NCBI GenBank assembly: GCA_028752905.1
Contig: JAQNBH010000011.1
Coordinates: forward strand, 27,909,178 to 27,973,177
DNA length: 64,000 nucleotides
Origin: Cladorhizidae sp. MBARI D1340-BT2
Taxonomy: Eukaryota; Porifera; Demospongiae; Poecilosclerida; Cladorhizidae
Direction of reading: 5' to 3'
Of this stretch, positions 34,281 to 44,960 are shown one piece after another (the stretch's first letter is position 1; the number at the start of each line of letters is the position of its first letter). Below the pieces are notes generated by a model, which did no database searches, had not been told where the DNA came from, and worked only from the letters and a program-made list of their open reading frames with translations. The position numbers were made by a program, and so were the translations under genes.

Positions 34281-35984
34281 AAAAAAATAGTAAAGATAAT
34301 AGCAATTATCAATGAAATATTATAACAATTCAAAAGAATCAATAAATAAAAATTATAACACCTAAAAAGACATGCTTGATATAACTAAGTTATCTAGTAT
34401 TTTATATATATATATTCATCCTACATTCATAGTTGAACAACTCAATAGCAACAACTCTGTTACAATTTTAAAACTATTTTAAGCAGCAGATAATGCCTTC
34501 AATTTTAAAAAACAGGAACAAGTGTTTGACTATCATTTGCACTCAAAACAATTCTTGTGGTCTGCTTCCAATCAATTGCTTTGGTTATGGTTAATGTGCC
34601 GCTCTCTGTTATCATTTTGGAAAACCTCCCTGTAGTTGGTTTCTAGACATTTAACTTTGTATATATGTTTCTAATTTAGCCATGAGTTGGATTTGCGACC
34701 GCCGAGAGGTTTATAAACACACATGCTTGTTCTAAAAGGAAATGGTGATAATTATAATGTTCCCAGGGAGATAAACCCAATGTTGGGTCCTAGATAATGC
34801 TGCTGGCCCACTACTCTAGACAAACAAACAACCAGTTCTCTATTACAAATAGTTCTCTATACAACCACGGGTGCACAAGGGAGAGGAGGATGTTATGTTG
34901 GTCAGTTATATTTGGGGGGGTTTCAAATTATGCTTGTGATTTTTTCTCCTCTTCTTCCCCGATGATGGGCCTCCATGAGGTCCTGATGGGGCTTCTAGCC
35001 ATCCCATTGTGCTGCCAGAGTTAGGAAGTGACTCATGAAAACTTATAGATGCATGTGCACCTACCTAACTAGTTCAGATTTAACTCAAACCACTAATGAT
35101 GTAGTTCAAGACAATGCATTTGAAAAGTATTGGACAAATTATGGAGTATGTACGGGCTTAATGTGTTTGGATTCAGATGCAAGTGGGGAGGAGAATACAA
35201 CTTACACCATGAATGATATTAATTTGATCAAATCAACAGTAGGTGTGGTCCCAACTAGCACATGGTATATTATTAATTTCTATTAGCCAGATGAGCGAGA
35301 AGGGAAATCCGAGTAATGAGAATCATTCTGTTGCTCAGCTGTACCATAGATTTACCACCCTTAAATAGAAGAGGAAATTTGTAGCTGCAATCATTACCCA
35401 CAATAGTATCTAAAGACTTACTAGGCTTGCATGAATATTTCTGTTCACATGAAGAATTTGATGCTATATACAGCAAAAATAAACAAGCAAACTTACTTGT
35501 CAGTTTATCTGTTTCTGTGATTGCTGCTGTTTTTAACTGCTTTTCTGTCTGTTTTCTTCTTATTCTCATTGACAGGAGCTCACATCAACCAACAAGCATA
35601 ATTTGATCTTCATACGAGGCGTGAGTTTTACAATTTACATTAGAATGTTAGCTATCACTAAATATATTGTGGAGGCTAATCAACATTGTTGGTCAGACTT
35701 CATTGCTCTTTTATTTTTCTGATTTATACTCATGTGTGTGTATTCCAGAACCATATATTATATATTACCATAGAACCATGTCTATTATAGTGGAACCCTC
35801 AATTTGGGGAACATCTACAATCTGTAATCCCTCTTTACATGCAGTCTACAATGTAACAGTTACATGTATTTGTAATGGTGCAGCTGTAGCCAATGTGGCA
35901 CTGCAGGCATACATGCTGTACTTTATCACTAATTCAGGGATTAAGAGTTTTGATCTATATACACTATATAGTGAGGGACCCATA
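34281..35984. other. Unassigned stretch with isolated open frames
   Basis: No repeat family recognised. Plus-strand frames at 35035-35286 and 35667-35990 have mixed composition (the second includes YNVTVTCICNGAAVANVAL), and a frame after CTTGTCAG at about 35500 reads LSVSVIAAVFNCFSVCFLLI, a possible membrane helix, before a stop. They might be exons of a host membrane protein, but splice phases cannot be joined convincingly. Confidence 0.25.
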
Positions 35985-36368
35985 TGTTAGGGACCTTGTT
36001 AGGTAACACCCTAACAGCCCTAACAACACAGGAGCAACCTGCAGGTGTTAACCTGCAGAAAGCTCACGAACAAACTGTTGACCTCAAAGTTGACCACACT
36101 TATGTTAATAGCCGCATGCATAAACAAACACACAGCTGCTACTTGTATTCCATTGGATAGTCAATCAACCACATGCATGTATTTTACCTTATATGGTCAT
36201 GTCCCTGGGGGGGAGGCCAGCCTAGTTAAGGGCAGCCTCCCCCTGGACAGATTATTCGGTCTTGAGTTGTGTCTTGTCGAAGTGAATAAAGTTGTTATTA
36301 CTAGTTGCCTAAAGCACTAAGTGTGTAAAGCCTTAGCTAGACTGTTAGGGGTGGTGCATACCCTAACA
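35985..36368 (+). repeat. 5' LTR
   Basis: 384 bp, starts TGTTAGGGACC and ends CCCTAACA, with TGTTAG/CTAACA short inverted ends. A polyadenylation signal AATAAA lies at 36285-36290. The target duplication CCATA precedes it. Confidence 0.95.
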
Positions 36369-36370
36369 TT

Positions 36371-36380
36371 TGGTGGCAGC
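36371..36380 (+). other. Primer binding site, tRNA-Leu type
   Basis: TGGTGGCAGC begins two bases after the LTR and matches the complement of a tRNA 3' end GCTGCCA-CCA, which from memory is that of metazoan tRNA-Leu. Downstream GGTTCGAACCC (36387-36397) resembles a tRNA T-arm complement, so pairing may extend past the acceptor stem. Confidence 0.65.
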
Positions 36381-36608
36381 ATAATAGGTTCGAACCCAGT
36401 TTGAGTAGTGGCAGAGTGCTAGCTATAGTGAGTGTTGGAGTGATTGATTTCGTTGTATTCGACTATTTGGAGACATCGAAGAGAGACGGCCTGCTCAGTA
36501 TTAGTGCAGATGTGTAAAAGTGTAAAGTGTGGCAAATTGGATTCTTATTGTTGACTGTGACCAGTGAACTTGTAATAAAGTGACTCGATACACTACCTGA
36601 CGATTGAG

Positions 36609-37613
36609 ATGTCTATGTCGACACAAAGCAGAAGTGGGCAGGAAAATGAAGTAGAAATCACTTCTGCCAACAGTGGGACTGCCGACTACAATCCCCAGTG
36701 GGAGAGTGAAACTAAGCAAACTGCAACAGCAGAGCTGAACCCAACTGTCGATCTGCTGTGCATATTGGTGCAGCAACAACAGATCGAGTCGGCCAGGAGG
36801 GAGGAAGAGAGACAGGTTAGGTTAGCTCAGGCTGAGCTGGATCGCCAATGTCCAGAGGAGAATGAACTACGGCATCAACGAGATGCAGAGGCAGCACGAC
36901 AGCAACAGCAGCAGAAAGAAGAAAGGGAAGACCATCAGAGAGAGGTGCAGATGGCAGCGGACCTCAAGAAGTGGGAACTGGAGAATGAAGAGAAGGCCCG
37001 TCAAGAGCTACAGCGACTGAGAGAATTTCAACAGTTGACAGACACGGTAGTGGCACTGACCGTCGCCCAGGCGAGACCTCGACTACAACCAACCAAGCTA
37101 CAGCCCATGAGCAATGGAGATGCACTGGATGATGAGTTCTACCGATTTGAGAGCCACATGGCCACCTTTGACATCCGGGCCGAGGACTGGTTGCTCCACC
37201 TGAGACCTCTCCTTAAGGAAGATGCCCTGACAGCATTCCTGACACTGCCCCCAGACGAGCTCACCTATGAGAAGGCCATTCTGGACAGGATGGGTATCAC
37301 CCAGTCTGCTCACATGAAAAAATTCTGGGAATCCACGGTGAAGTCAGGTGAATCCCTCAATCAGTTGGCCTGCCGGATACAAGATCTTGGAGAGAAAGCG
37401 GTAGCCGACTGCACCTTCAAGAAGGATATAGTTGGTGCATTTGCCAAGGAAAACTTTTTACGGACCCTCCCCAACCACATAGCATGCTGGATTCGGGCAC
37501 AGAAACCCACCACGTCAAGGGAGGCAGGTTCCTTGGGCGATGAATACTTGCGGGACAGAAACCTAGACTACTCGGTACTAATGAAAGCAAAGACTGGCAA
37601 ACCAGACAAATGA
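36609..37613 (+). CDS. gag: Gag polyprotein with SCAN-like capsid region
   Basis: An intact 334-codon frame opening 228 bp after the primer site. Residues about 1-45 are polar; about 50-150 are Glu/Gln/Arg-rich and predicted coiled coil (EEERQVRLAQAELDRQ, AARQQQQQKEERED); about 175-320 form a helical capsid segment with EDWLLHLRPLLKEDALTAFL, GITQSAHMKKFWESTVKSGE and GDEYLRDRNLDYSVLM. Gmr1-like capsids are the documented source of the vertebrate SCAN domain, and this segment fits that pattern. Gag packages the element RNA in cytoplasmic particles. The ATG at 36609 is followed by a second ATG two codons on. The frame ends before the zinc knuckle, which is in another frame. Confidence 0.85.
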   Translation: MSMSTQSRSGQENEVEITSANSGTADYNPQWESETKQTATAELNPTVDLLCILVQQQQIESARREEERQVRLAQAELDRQCPEENELRHQRDAEAARQQQQQKEEREDHQREVQMAADLKKWELENEEKARQELQRLREFQQLTDTVVALTVAQARPRLQPTKLQPMSNGDALDDEFYRFESHMATFDIRAEDWLLHLRPLLKEDALTAFLTLPPDELTYEKAILDRMGITQSAHMKKFWESTVKSGESLNQLACRIQDLGEKAVADCTFKKDIVGAFAKENFLRTLPNHIACWIRAQKPTTSREAGSLGDEYLRDRNLDYSVLMKAKTGKPDK

Positions 37614-37685
37614 GTCTGGAACAAGACCACTTACACCAGGGAGGATCCCGCCCATGACGGGAACAGTCCTGCACAGACCACCACC

Positions 37686-37934
37686 ATGGCTTCAACACCA
37701 GGACCATTTAGACAGCTCAGAAAGGAAGGCAAACAAGATTTATCCAAATACTTTGATGATCAAAAGGGCCCCATGTGCTTCAACTGCCACGAGTGGGGGC
37801 ATATTGGAGCTACATGCCCCAAGAAGGTCTTCACAGCTTTGGCAGCTGACCTTATTCCAGAGCATGCACTACTCTGTGGAAATGGTTATATGGGAGGACA
37901 GGATGATGCCTGTCCCACTGAGATTTTTAAGTGA
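37686..37934 (+). CDS. Nucleocapsid zinc-knuckle segment
   Basis: An 82-codon plus-strand frame whose centre reads CFNCHEWGHIGATC, a CX2CX4HX4C retroviral-type zinc knuckle for RNA binding. It is separated from gag by a stop at 37611-37613 and about 70 bp, so it is expressed by frameshift, by fusion to protease, or not at all in this copy. The preceding QLRKEGKQDLSKYFDDQK is probably the nucleocapsid spacer. Confidence 0.75.
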   Translation: MASTPGPFRQLRKEGKQDLSKYFDDQKGPMCFNCHEWGHIGATCPKKVFTALAADLIPEHALLCGNGYMGGQDDACPTEIFK

Positions 37935-38442
37935 TTCGGCAATGGATGACGGGACCAACCTGGAAGAACAACAGGGGAGTATGTATGTTTCAGGCAAGCT
38001 TAACCACATCACATGTGACAAACTACGCTTGGACTCAGGAGCCAACATCACACTGGTAAATACCAGGTTTGTGCAGTATGACCAGTGGACAGGCAAAATG
38101 GCGAATATTTCGATGGCTAATGGTCAGATCGACAGCCTGCCACTAGCACGCATCACTGTGGAATTGAATGGACAGATGTATGTGTGCCGCGCAGCAGGAA
38201 GCCAAGACCTACCTGATGATGCGCTACTGAGAATCGATATTCCACCCATCCGGACAGCTTTCCATGCGGCAGCCAACCTGTTCCGGCCACCATCACTGCA
38301 AGCTAATGCAGCTGTCACCCGACAGCAAGCAAAAAGCGAGGGAGAGCGACTCAGGATGGAAGAACATGCTACAGAGATGTCGGAAGTACACCTGACGGAG
38401 GTGAACTCGGATGTCCAGGATGGCAAAACGAGAAGCAGCTAA
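37935..38442 (+). CDS. Retroviral-type aspartic protease
   Basis: The open frame spanning 37654-38442 becomes protease-like from about 37935: GSMYVSGKLNHITCDKLRLD and SGANITLVNT give the catalytic D-S-G-A with preceding strand, then a body ending DDALLRIDIPP, the usual second loop. It is about 110-120 residues, as expected. Upstream codons of this frame overlap the zinc-knuckle frame and are probably not translated; a one-base shift links them. A Glu-rich linker follows towards integrase. Confidence 0.7.
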
Positions 38443-38945
38443 CAGTCGGGCTAACTTACTGACGGTCGACATCCAACAACCTGCAGAAGCATCGCAAGGA
38501 GCAGACCTTGCGAGGGAACAGGCTCGAGATAAGTCATTGGAGAAGGCCCGCCAGATGGCAGGACAGAATGGTTCCCCATACCATTATCAAGGAAAGTGGC
38601 TCTACCCATAGGAGCTATGACCCGTTGGGAAATGAGATCGAGCAGCTGGTGTTAACACAAGCAAGGCGGAATCAAGCCATCACCATGGCACACTCTGTAC
38701 CGATGGCAGGACATCTCGGGAGAAAAAGGACAATAGCCGGCTACTCCGAGGTTTTTTGGGGCCTGGGGTCCACAAGGCTGTGGCAGAGGCATGCAGAAGT
38801 TGTCTTGTTCGCCAGAAAGCAGCCAGGAAGTCGTCAGCCAAAGCACCGTTACATCCCTTGCCGGTGATTTCTGAGCCGTTTGAAAGGGTAGCCATAGACA
38901 TCGTGGGGCCTCTTCCAAGAACCAAGAATGACCCCTACCCAATGC
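38443..38945 (+). pseudogene. Integrase zinc-binding domain and first strand of core
   Basis: Three overlapping frames must be combined. 38411-38611 and 38508-38700 carry AREQARDKSLEKARQMAG and GNEIEQLVLTQARRNQAITM with MAHSVPMAGHLGRKRT, the HH half of the H2C2 domain. From about 38756 another frame gives the Cys half (CRSCLVRQKA, one Cys of the usual pair changed to Arg) and VISEPFERVAIDIVGPLPRT, the beginning of the catalytic core with its first Asp. The rest of the integrase is deleted. Confidence 0.75.
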
Positions 38946-39439
38946 CAAGGGTCGATGATCTAATCGACAAACTGGGAAATGCTCGGTAACTGTCAACCCT
39001 CGACTTGGCCAAGGGCGTGCCCATACGAGAGGCTGATCGTGACAAGATGGCGTTCATTTCTCCTCATAGGAAGTACCGTTTCAAGACCATGCCATTCGGC
39101 TTGAAGGGTGCACCCACCACCTTCCAGCGACTGATGGACCAAGTGCTGGATGGCATGGAGCAGTTTGTAGCAGCACTACATCATTTTCAAGCCTACCTGC
39201 TGGGACGAACCTTCAACGTCCAGACCAACCACCGTGCTCTAGCATACATAGAGAAGATGAGGAACACTAATGATCAACTTATGCACTGGGCACTAGCCTT
39301 GCAACCCTATAATTACGCAGTAACCTATCGGCCTGGTGCACAAAATGCCAATGCTGATGGGCTATCTCGCCAAGCATGGACAGATGATGACGCCCGACCT
39401 CCGGAAGGGGAGGGAAGTGTTAGGGACCTTGTTAGGTAA
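38930..39439 (+). pseudogene. Reverse transcriptase/RNase H remnant with two deletions
   Basis: The frame passes directly from integrase into RT at about 38930 (NDPYPMPRVDDLIDKLGNAR, then a TAA at 38986-38988, then STLDLAKG). 39005-39170 gives DKMAFISPHRKYRFKTMPFG and APTTFQRLMDQVLDGMEQFV. The YxDD box should follow but is missing: at about 39172 the frame jumps to the late RNase H region (HHFQAYLLGRTFNVQTNHRA and YRPGAQNANADGLSRQ). One stop and two in-frame deletions remove polymerase activity. Confidence 0.85.
39403..39417 (+). other. Polypurine tract
   Basis: GGAAGGGGAGGGAAG lies directly against the TG of the 3' LTR, where plus-strand DNA synthesis starts in LTR elements. Confidence 0.85.
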
Positions 39440-39799
39440 CACCCCAACAGCCCTAACAACACAGGAGCAACCTGCAGGTGTTAACCTGCAGAAAGCTCAC
39501 GAACAAACTGTTGACCTCAAAGTTGACCACACTTATGTTAATAGCTGCATGCATAAACAAACACACACCTGCTACTTGTATTCCATTGGATAGTCAATCA
39601 ACCACATGCATGTATTTTACCTTATATGGTCATGTCCCTGAGGGGGAGGCCAGCCTAGTTAAGGGCAGCCTCCCTCTGGACAGATTATTCGGTCTTGAGT
39701 TGTGTCTTGTCGAAGTGAATAAAGTTGTTATTACTAGTTGCCTAAAGCACTAAGTGTGTAAAGCCTTAGCTAGACTGTTAGGGGTGGTGCATACTAACA
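39418..39799 (+). repeat. 3' LTR
   Basis: 382 bp, nearly identical to 35985-36368 (five substitutions and loss of CC near the end). AATAAA at 39718-39723. CCATA follows. Confidence 0.95.
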
Positions 39800-39804
39800 C
39801 CATA

Positions 39805-42010
39805 CTATACATATACTTTGGAAGTTGATTGGGATATTGATAAAACATCTGGATAAAGTTTCCATGTTTTGAGTAACAGTCTCAAGTCAATTTTGGCAGA
39901 CATGCATAATGTTGGTTGTTTCATTATTGTACACCACTTACCATTCTCTCTCACCTAAATATTTTGGCTCAAGAAGAAGTGATAACCAGTCCTCTGATGG
40001 CAACTCAAGTAACTGTAAGAAGGATGAAGTTGTTGAGGACACACATTCACATTCTGATAGTGCAATGCCTAATCAGAATCTTGAAGGATCAATCCAAGTG
40101 TTTTTCTGTGAACTTGGATCAGTCAGAGGAGCCGACTACTTCAATGAAATGTGAAGGCAAGGAAGATACAGCAGTTTATATGTACAAGGGATATTTGCAG
40201 TAGTTAATGACCGGTGGATGATATCATTTCTTGCCAAGAGAAAGATAATTACAGACTGAGTCTATTCATGACTGTTGCTTAGTGGCCCTGAATATGTTGC
40301 TCTACTGACCGGACCACTTCCTTTTTCAGTTTGAAACGTTCTTCGTGGCATGATGACTAGAGTTTCCAATTTCATGCAACTCCTTGTCTCAACTTCGACA
40401 GTGATTCATGGAAATCCGTGTTTTCTGTTTTCGATAACAGTCATAATTCTGCCATAGTTGATTCAATTAAATTTTGTTTGATGTCATTTCTAGTGTTCTC
40501 TGATAGGAGGAAGTTAGATTTTTATTTACTGTAGGCAATACCAAGCTATGGTCATTAGAAGATGGGTCTTAATTGGCTTTTGAGGATACCATGATTTAAT
40601 TAACTGGGCTCGAGGAACCAATTCTATTCTGCTCAAATGCTAAATATTCTGGCAGCCTCAGAATCAATTTGAGCCTTTGATCCCACCACAGTGGGAAGCT
40701 ATGACTGTTTCCACAGATGAGGTGCATTTTTAAGTGACCTTGGTGTTGCTACGTAACTGTATCTTCTAAGAAAATGTGCCAATGTAGATATTCAACATAT
40801 CAGTGGAGAGCACACAGAATAAGGAATAAGTAACAAAATGGTATAAAAATGACCTACACTGAAGTAAGGAAAAAGTTATGGTGTTGGCTTGTGGATGGCC
40901 CGTTCAGTTAGACAACTTCTGCTGGTCTCAGGCAGTTGTTATGTACCAGGAGTGCTGCCTTGCCCACTCTGTGTGTCTGCCATCTGATGCCAGGCATGCT
41001 GCTCAGCCCATGTGGTTATGGTTAGGCTCCTGCCGATGCATGTATGTCCTGATGTCCAACACATTGTGTTCATGGGTAGTCACCCATTTGGTGCATTGGG
41101 TTAGCATGCTACTTGTGCCTTGCAGAGGTACATATATGCAAGATCTGCCTCCTAGTGCAATGGGTTGGTACAAGGCTTGTGGACTGTTGCATTGAGTTTT
41201 ACTTGGCTTGCTGTCTGGCTCATCGAGTACTTTGGCTTATTGCATGGAGCATTACCTATTTGCACACTTACTTCCTGGCTAGTTGGGTTAAGGCACTGCA
41301 TGTCATGGGCTTATAGTTTATCTAGGCCAATCTGCCACTGCCTGCATATGAGCATGGTAAAACTTCATCACTGCCACTTGCCTTTGGTGGTGATTGTGCA
41401 GCTAACCATCTAACGACAGTCCTAAATCACCACATGATAATTTAGCTAATTCTGCGCGACAATAATGCTTTAAAGTTACAATTGCACTAACCTAAACCAC
41501 CTACAGATTACTGGGGACAATCAATTCTGGTTAAGTTATCAAACAATACGAGAGAATTAAAATCTGCTTTTGTCAATTTTGCTATTAGAAAGTAAACAGA
41601 AACAAAGTTCCTTCGATCAAGGACAGATTCCAAGAGCCAGGTAATTGGCTAACCCTCTAAAAATAGTTTGACATGGTAAGGGTTATGATATGCCTTGGCA
41701 GGCTGCCTTAGGCCAAGCAAATTTGGAGTTGATATACTTTGCTTGATGTCTAGCTCAGTGAATAGGTACGTGGATATTGCTGACTGTTAATTTGGTGGCT
41801 GGCAGCCTACTCTTGTCACATAGGGCGATTGTCTGGCTTGATTCTTGGCATGTGAGGCTTGCTTACTGGGTAGCAGATGGGATGGTATATATGGCTAACT
41901 TTCTTTGCCATGCAGTTTCATACATGGTTAATGGCTTAGAAAATTAGAAACATACATACTTGTTGCTTAGCTTGGCTTGATGAGTAGTTCATACAGTTGC
42001 AGTGTGGTTT
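39805..42010. other. Unassigned stretch
   Basis: About 2.2 kb. A polar frame at 39909-40154 (RRSDNQSSDGNSSNCKKDEV, then acidic/His residues) might be a host exon, but nothing confirms it. 40880-41410 and 41700-41960 are rich in TGGCTTG/TTGGCTT words, perhaps an old degenerate repeat. No element ends seen. Confidence 0.3.
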
Positions 42011-42527
42011 GTTGCATAGAGTCCTCGAAACTTCTCAAACTGGCCACCAAAAGGGTTCTATTCATAACTATGGCCAATGTTGGACTATCATGGTGCAAGT
42101 ATGGCCAATTATACTTATCATGGTGCGAGTGTTGTCAACATCTGGTAAGCAATGTGGTGGAAGGGAAAACTGCAAAAACCAGTCAGCACTAAGATTCTAA
42201 AATTGCCCAGGATAAAATCTCACCATAATTATGTGAGGAGGGTGAGGGGATTTTTTCCATGGTTTTGAATTTTCACACTATTTGTCATAACTTTTTCCCC
42301 CTCCATTTCTTGTAAGTTATTTTGAGGACAACTGTAGTGCATTTGCTGCTCTTTCTAAATCTAAAGGTTTGTGCATAGCTACCTCCTAGATCAAGATTTG
42401 GTAACTAGATTGCCTCACTTATCTGTGCTTTGAAGTTGAGCTTACATGACTTTCCGTGGTTGGCACAATCACTGATGTGAAAATGCATTGACAGAATCAA
42501 CAAATCATCTGTCACAAGGTGCATGCC
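42011..42527 (+). repeat. Dispersed repeat D, copy 2 (partner 29331-29837)
   Basis: In the same orientation as copy 1. It ends at GGTGCATGCC without the 48-bp tandem expansion and lies 36 bp before the hAT element. Confidence 0.85.
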
Positions 42528-42563
42528 AGAATCATTGAATTGTTAAGCTACTGTCTGCCTGGC

Positions 42564-43976
42564 TAGGCCTTGGCACATTATGCTGGCATAAATTTGAGCA
42601 TAATAGCTCTCCTTTCCACTTGAGCATAATTGCAAAATATTTGGGCATAATGACTCAACAAATGTGCTCAACAAAGTGATTATTACAAAACATAATTATT
42701 ACAGTTTTAAGAATTGTTAAACTCTAGCATTACTCCCACTCAACGTAGTCGTGAAGCGCAGATTGCTGAGATTGTGTAAAATGTCTCTCCAAAATTGAAA
42801 AAACTCTTTCAGTTGATGCTGAGGATGGCTGAATCAAAATTACTTTGCTGAATCCCTGACTCCACTATGGCAATGTTCCTTTATTATGCTCCCACCATTC
42901 CAAAGGGATCACTTCCCTTGCAAGTACCAGCAGCTAAATAAGATGGTAGTTCTAGCTTCAAATCAATAATGAGATCATCTCTGAAGAAAGGCAATGCCTT
43001 CAATGTGTCTACTGAAGCAGCAGTGACCTTCCCTTCCCTGGATTGAAAAGGCGAGCACTCTTAAATGCATCCATAATTGGTGTAAAATCCTGAAAAAATT
43101 CACTTCAAAGTAATGGAAACCCCTTGTACACAGTTGCTAGCACAGCTCATCCAGTACTGCTCCGGCTGCAGTGCAGTAGCAATCTATTTGCAACGGCAGC
43201 TGCATTGGGCCAGTGACGTTGTCATGCCACAGAATCGGACATAAACATTTATGTATGTGTAAGTGTGATATGTGTAAGTGTTATTATTATTTCCCTGTAT
43301 CACTCTTAACACTTTGATATCTGTATCACCATTGTATATATAACGGAGTATACTGGTTCATATACCACTTTACCCTATTCTACTCTCACGCATCTATTTA
43401 TAACTGTTACCTTATTTGGTCATATTTTAGTTGCCCGGCTGGAGTCTATTTAAAGTCCCAGGCGAGCCCACGTGATTCAGTTCTACTCTATACTTATGCT
43501 TAACAATTACTAAGATATTCTTAAGGCCTAAGAACCTTGTATCTGGGAAGAAGGGGTAATTGTAGAACTCTGGTGGCAGCAATTACCGCTTAACTGAAAC
43601 CGGGTTAGCAACCAAAGCTTAAGGTCGAGGTTGAGCATCCGTTGTGAGCTGATATTTATAAGATGCGCACAACAGACGTACTTGAATTGAATTGCAGCAG
43701 TCTCGCCTAGAGCAATAGTATCTGTGTCAGTCTCAGACACTGGTAGTGAAACAGAAGCCATGAAGGCCTGTCAGTCTGTGCATATATTTAACTCAGTCAG
43801 CTGTTTGTTTTGGCCACATGGTAGATCACATGACAAGGTCAAAGGTTAGTTTGCATGAGCATAATGGTTATATTGAGAGCATAATGATAAGGACCAGGAA
43901 GCATAATAATATGATTCTCAGAGCATAGGAGCAGAGCATAATAGCTTTAAAAAATTAGCATATGTGCCAAGGCCTA
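42564..43976 (-). mobile_element. hAT element, decayed
   Basis: A 1,413-bp element with inverted ends TAGGCCTTGGCACAT and an 8-bp target duplication matching at 7 of 8 positions (TGCCTGGC at 42556-42563, TGTCTGGC at 43977-43984). Subterminal GAGCATAAT motifs repeat about five times at each end in opposite orientation, as is typical of hAT transposase-binding regions. The C-terminal part of a hAT transposase is on the minus strand. The middle (43230-43780) is not recognisably hAT. Confidence 0.8.
42730..43130 (-). pseudogene. hAT transposase C-terminal relic
   Basis: Minus-strand reading down to the stop at 42730-42732: DFTPIMDAFKSARLFNPGK, VDTLKALPFF, LKLELPSYLAAGT, then in the next frame LEWWEHNKGTLP, and finally KVILIQPSSASTERVFSILE with a QSQQSALHDYVEWE tail. 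This is the hAT dimerisation domain (hATC) and the preceding WW motif. One frameshift near 42900 and a stop before WSQGF break it. The BED finger and N-terminal catalytic part are not found. Confidence 0.85.
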
Positions 43977-43984
43977 TGTCTGGC

Positions 43985-44284
43985 TCTATAGTTTTGGTAG
44001 ATGGCTTGCTGGTTGGAGTGGCAGGTAAATCTTCTAGGCCAGTGCCCTAGTCCATGAAGCATGTCTCTACAACACAAATCTAAATAATTTTCCTCCTAGG
44101 GTTGCCAATAAAGTTACATACTGCTGGTTGGTCCAGGTCACAGTTACACAAGGTAAGCCTGCCTCACAATGGCTAAAGGGTGCTTGGCTGTAGGCATCTG
44201 GTACGCAAGACTTGCATTCACTCACTTGCAACTGAATACATGACTTCTTGCGTGGCATATTGGCTGACTGGATGCCTGACTCTC
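43985..44284. other. Unassigned stretch
   Basis: 300 bp with scattered CTGGC/GGCTTG words and no supported frame. Confidence 0.35.
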
Positions 44285-44960
44285 TACACAACCATAGTTA
44301 ACTGACAATATGGCTCTCAACAAAGCCATAGTTGACCAACAGTTTGGATCTCAACACAGCCATAGTTGACTGACAGTGTGGCTCTCAACACAGCCATAGT
44401 TGACTGACAGTATGGCTCTCAACACAGCCATAGTTGACTGACAGTATGGCTCTCAACATAGCCATAGTTGACTGACAGTATGGCTCTCAACACAGCCATA
44501 GTTGACTGACAGTATGGCTCTCAACACAGCCATAGTTGGCTGACAATATGGCTCCCAACACAGCCATAGTTGACTAACAGTATGGCTCTCAACACAGCCA
44601 TAGTTGACTGACAGTATGGCTCCCAACACAGCCATAGTTGACTGACAGTATGGCTCTCACCACAGCCATAGTTGACTGACAGTATGGCTCTCAACACAGC
44701 ATAGTTGAATAATAGTATGGCTCTCAACACAGCCATAGTTGACTTCAGTATGGCTCTCAACACAGCCATAGTTGACTGACAGTGATTCTCAACACAGCAA
44801 TTGTTGACTAGCTCTCAACAAAGCCATAGTTGATTACAGTATGGCTCTCAATGCTCTCAACACAGCCATAGTTGACTGACAGTATGGCTCTCAACACGGT
44901 AATAGTTGACTAGCTCTCAACACAGCCATAGTTGACTAAAGTATGGCTCTCAACGCTCTC
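44285..44960. repeat. 34-bp minisatellite (second family)
   Basis: About 19 copies of CTCTCAACACAGCCATAGTT plus GACTGACAGTATGG, degenerating and shortening towards the right (44770-44960). Same unit length as the array at 16029 but unrelated in sequence. It abuts the 24-bp array directly. Confidence 0.95.

Larger units (their letters stand above)
35985..39799 (+). mobile_element. Young Gmr1-like LTR retrotransposon with deleted pol
   Basis: A 3,815-bp element with two LTRs, a perfect 5-bp target duplication CCATA (35980-35984 and 39800-39804), a primer site, a purine tract, one intact gag frame and a compressed pol. The pol order is protease, integrase zinc-binding domain, start of integrase core, then RT and RNase H, so integrase again precedes RT as in Gmr1-like elements. 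Large in-frame deletions remove most of the integrase core with the RT start, and the section from the RT YxDD through early RNase H. LTRs differ by five substitutions and one 2-base gap in 384, so insertion was recent. It must have been copied by enzymes from a complete relative. Confidence 0.9.

Noticed and set aside
38652..38996. Minus-strand frame of 114 codons
   Set aside because: It is antisense to the integrase of the plus-strand retrotransposon.
43571..43580. TGGTGGCAGC as a second primer binding site with an LTR at about 43230-43570
   Set aside because: The ten bases alone could occur by chance; the preceding sequence does not end in CA, and no LTR partner or target duplication is visible.
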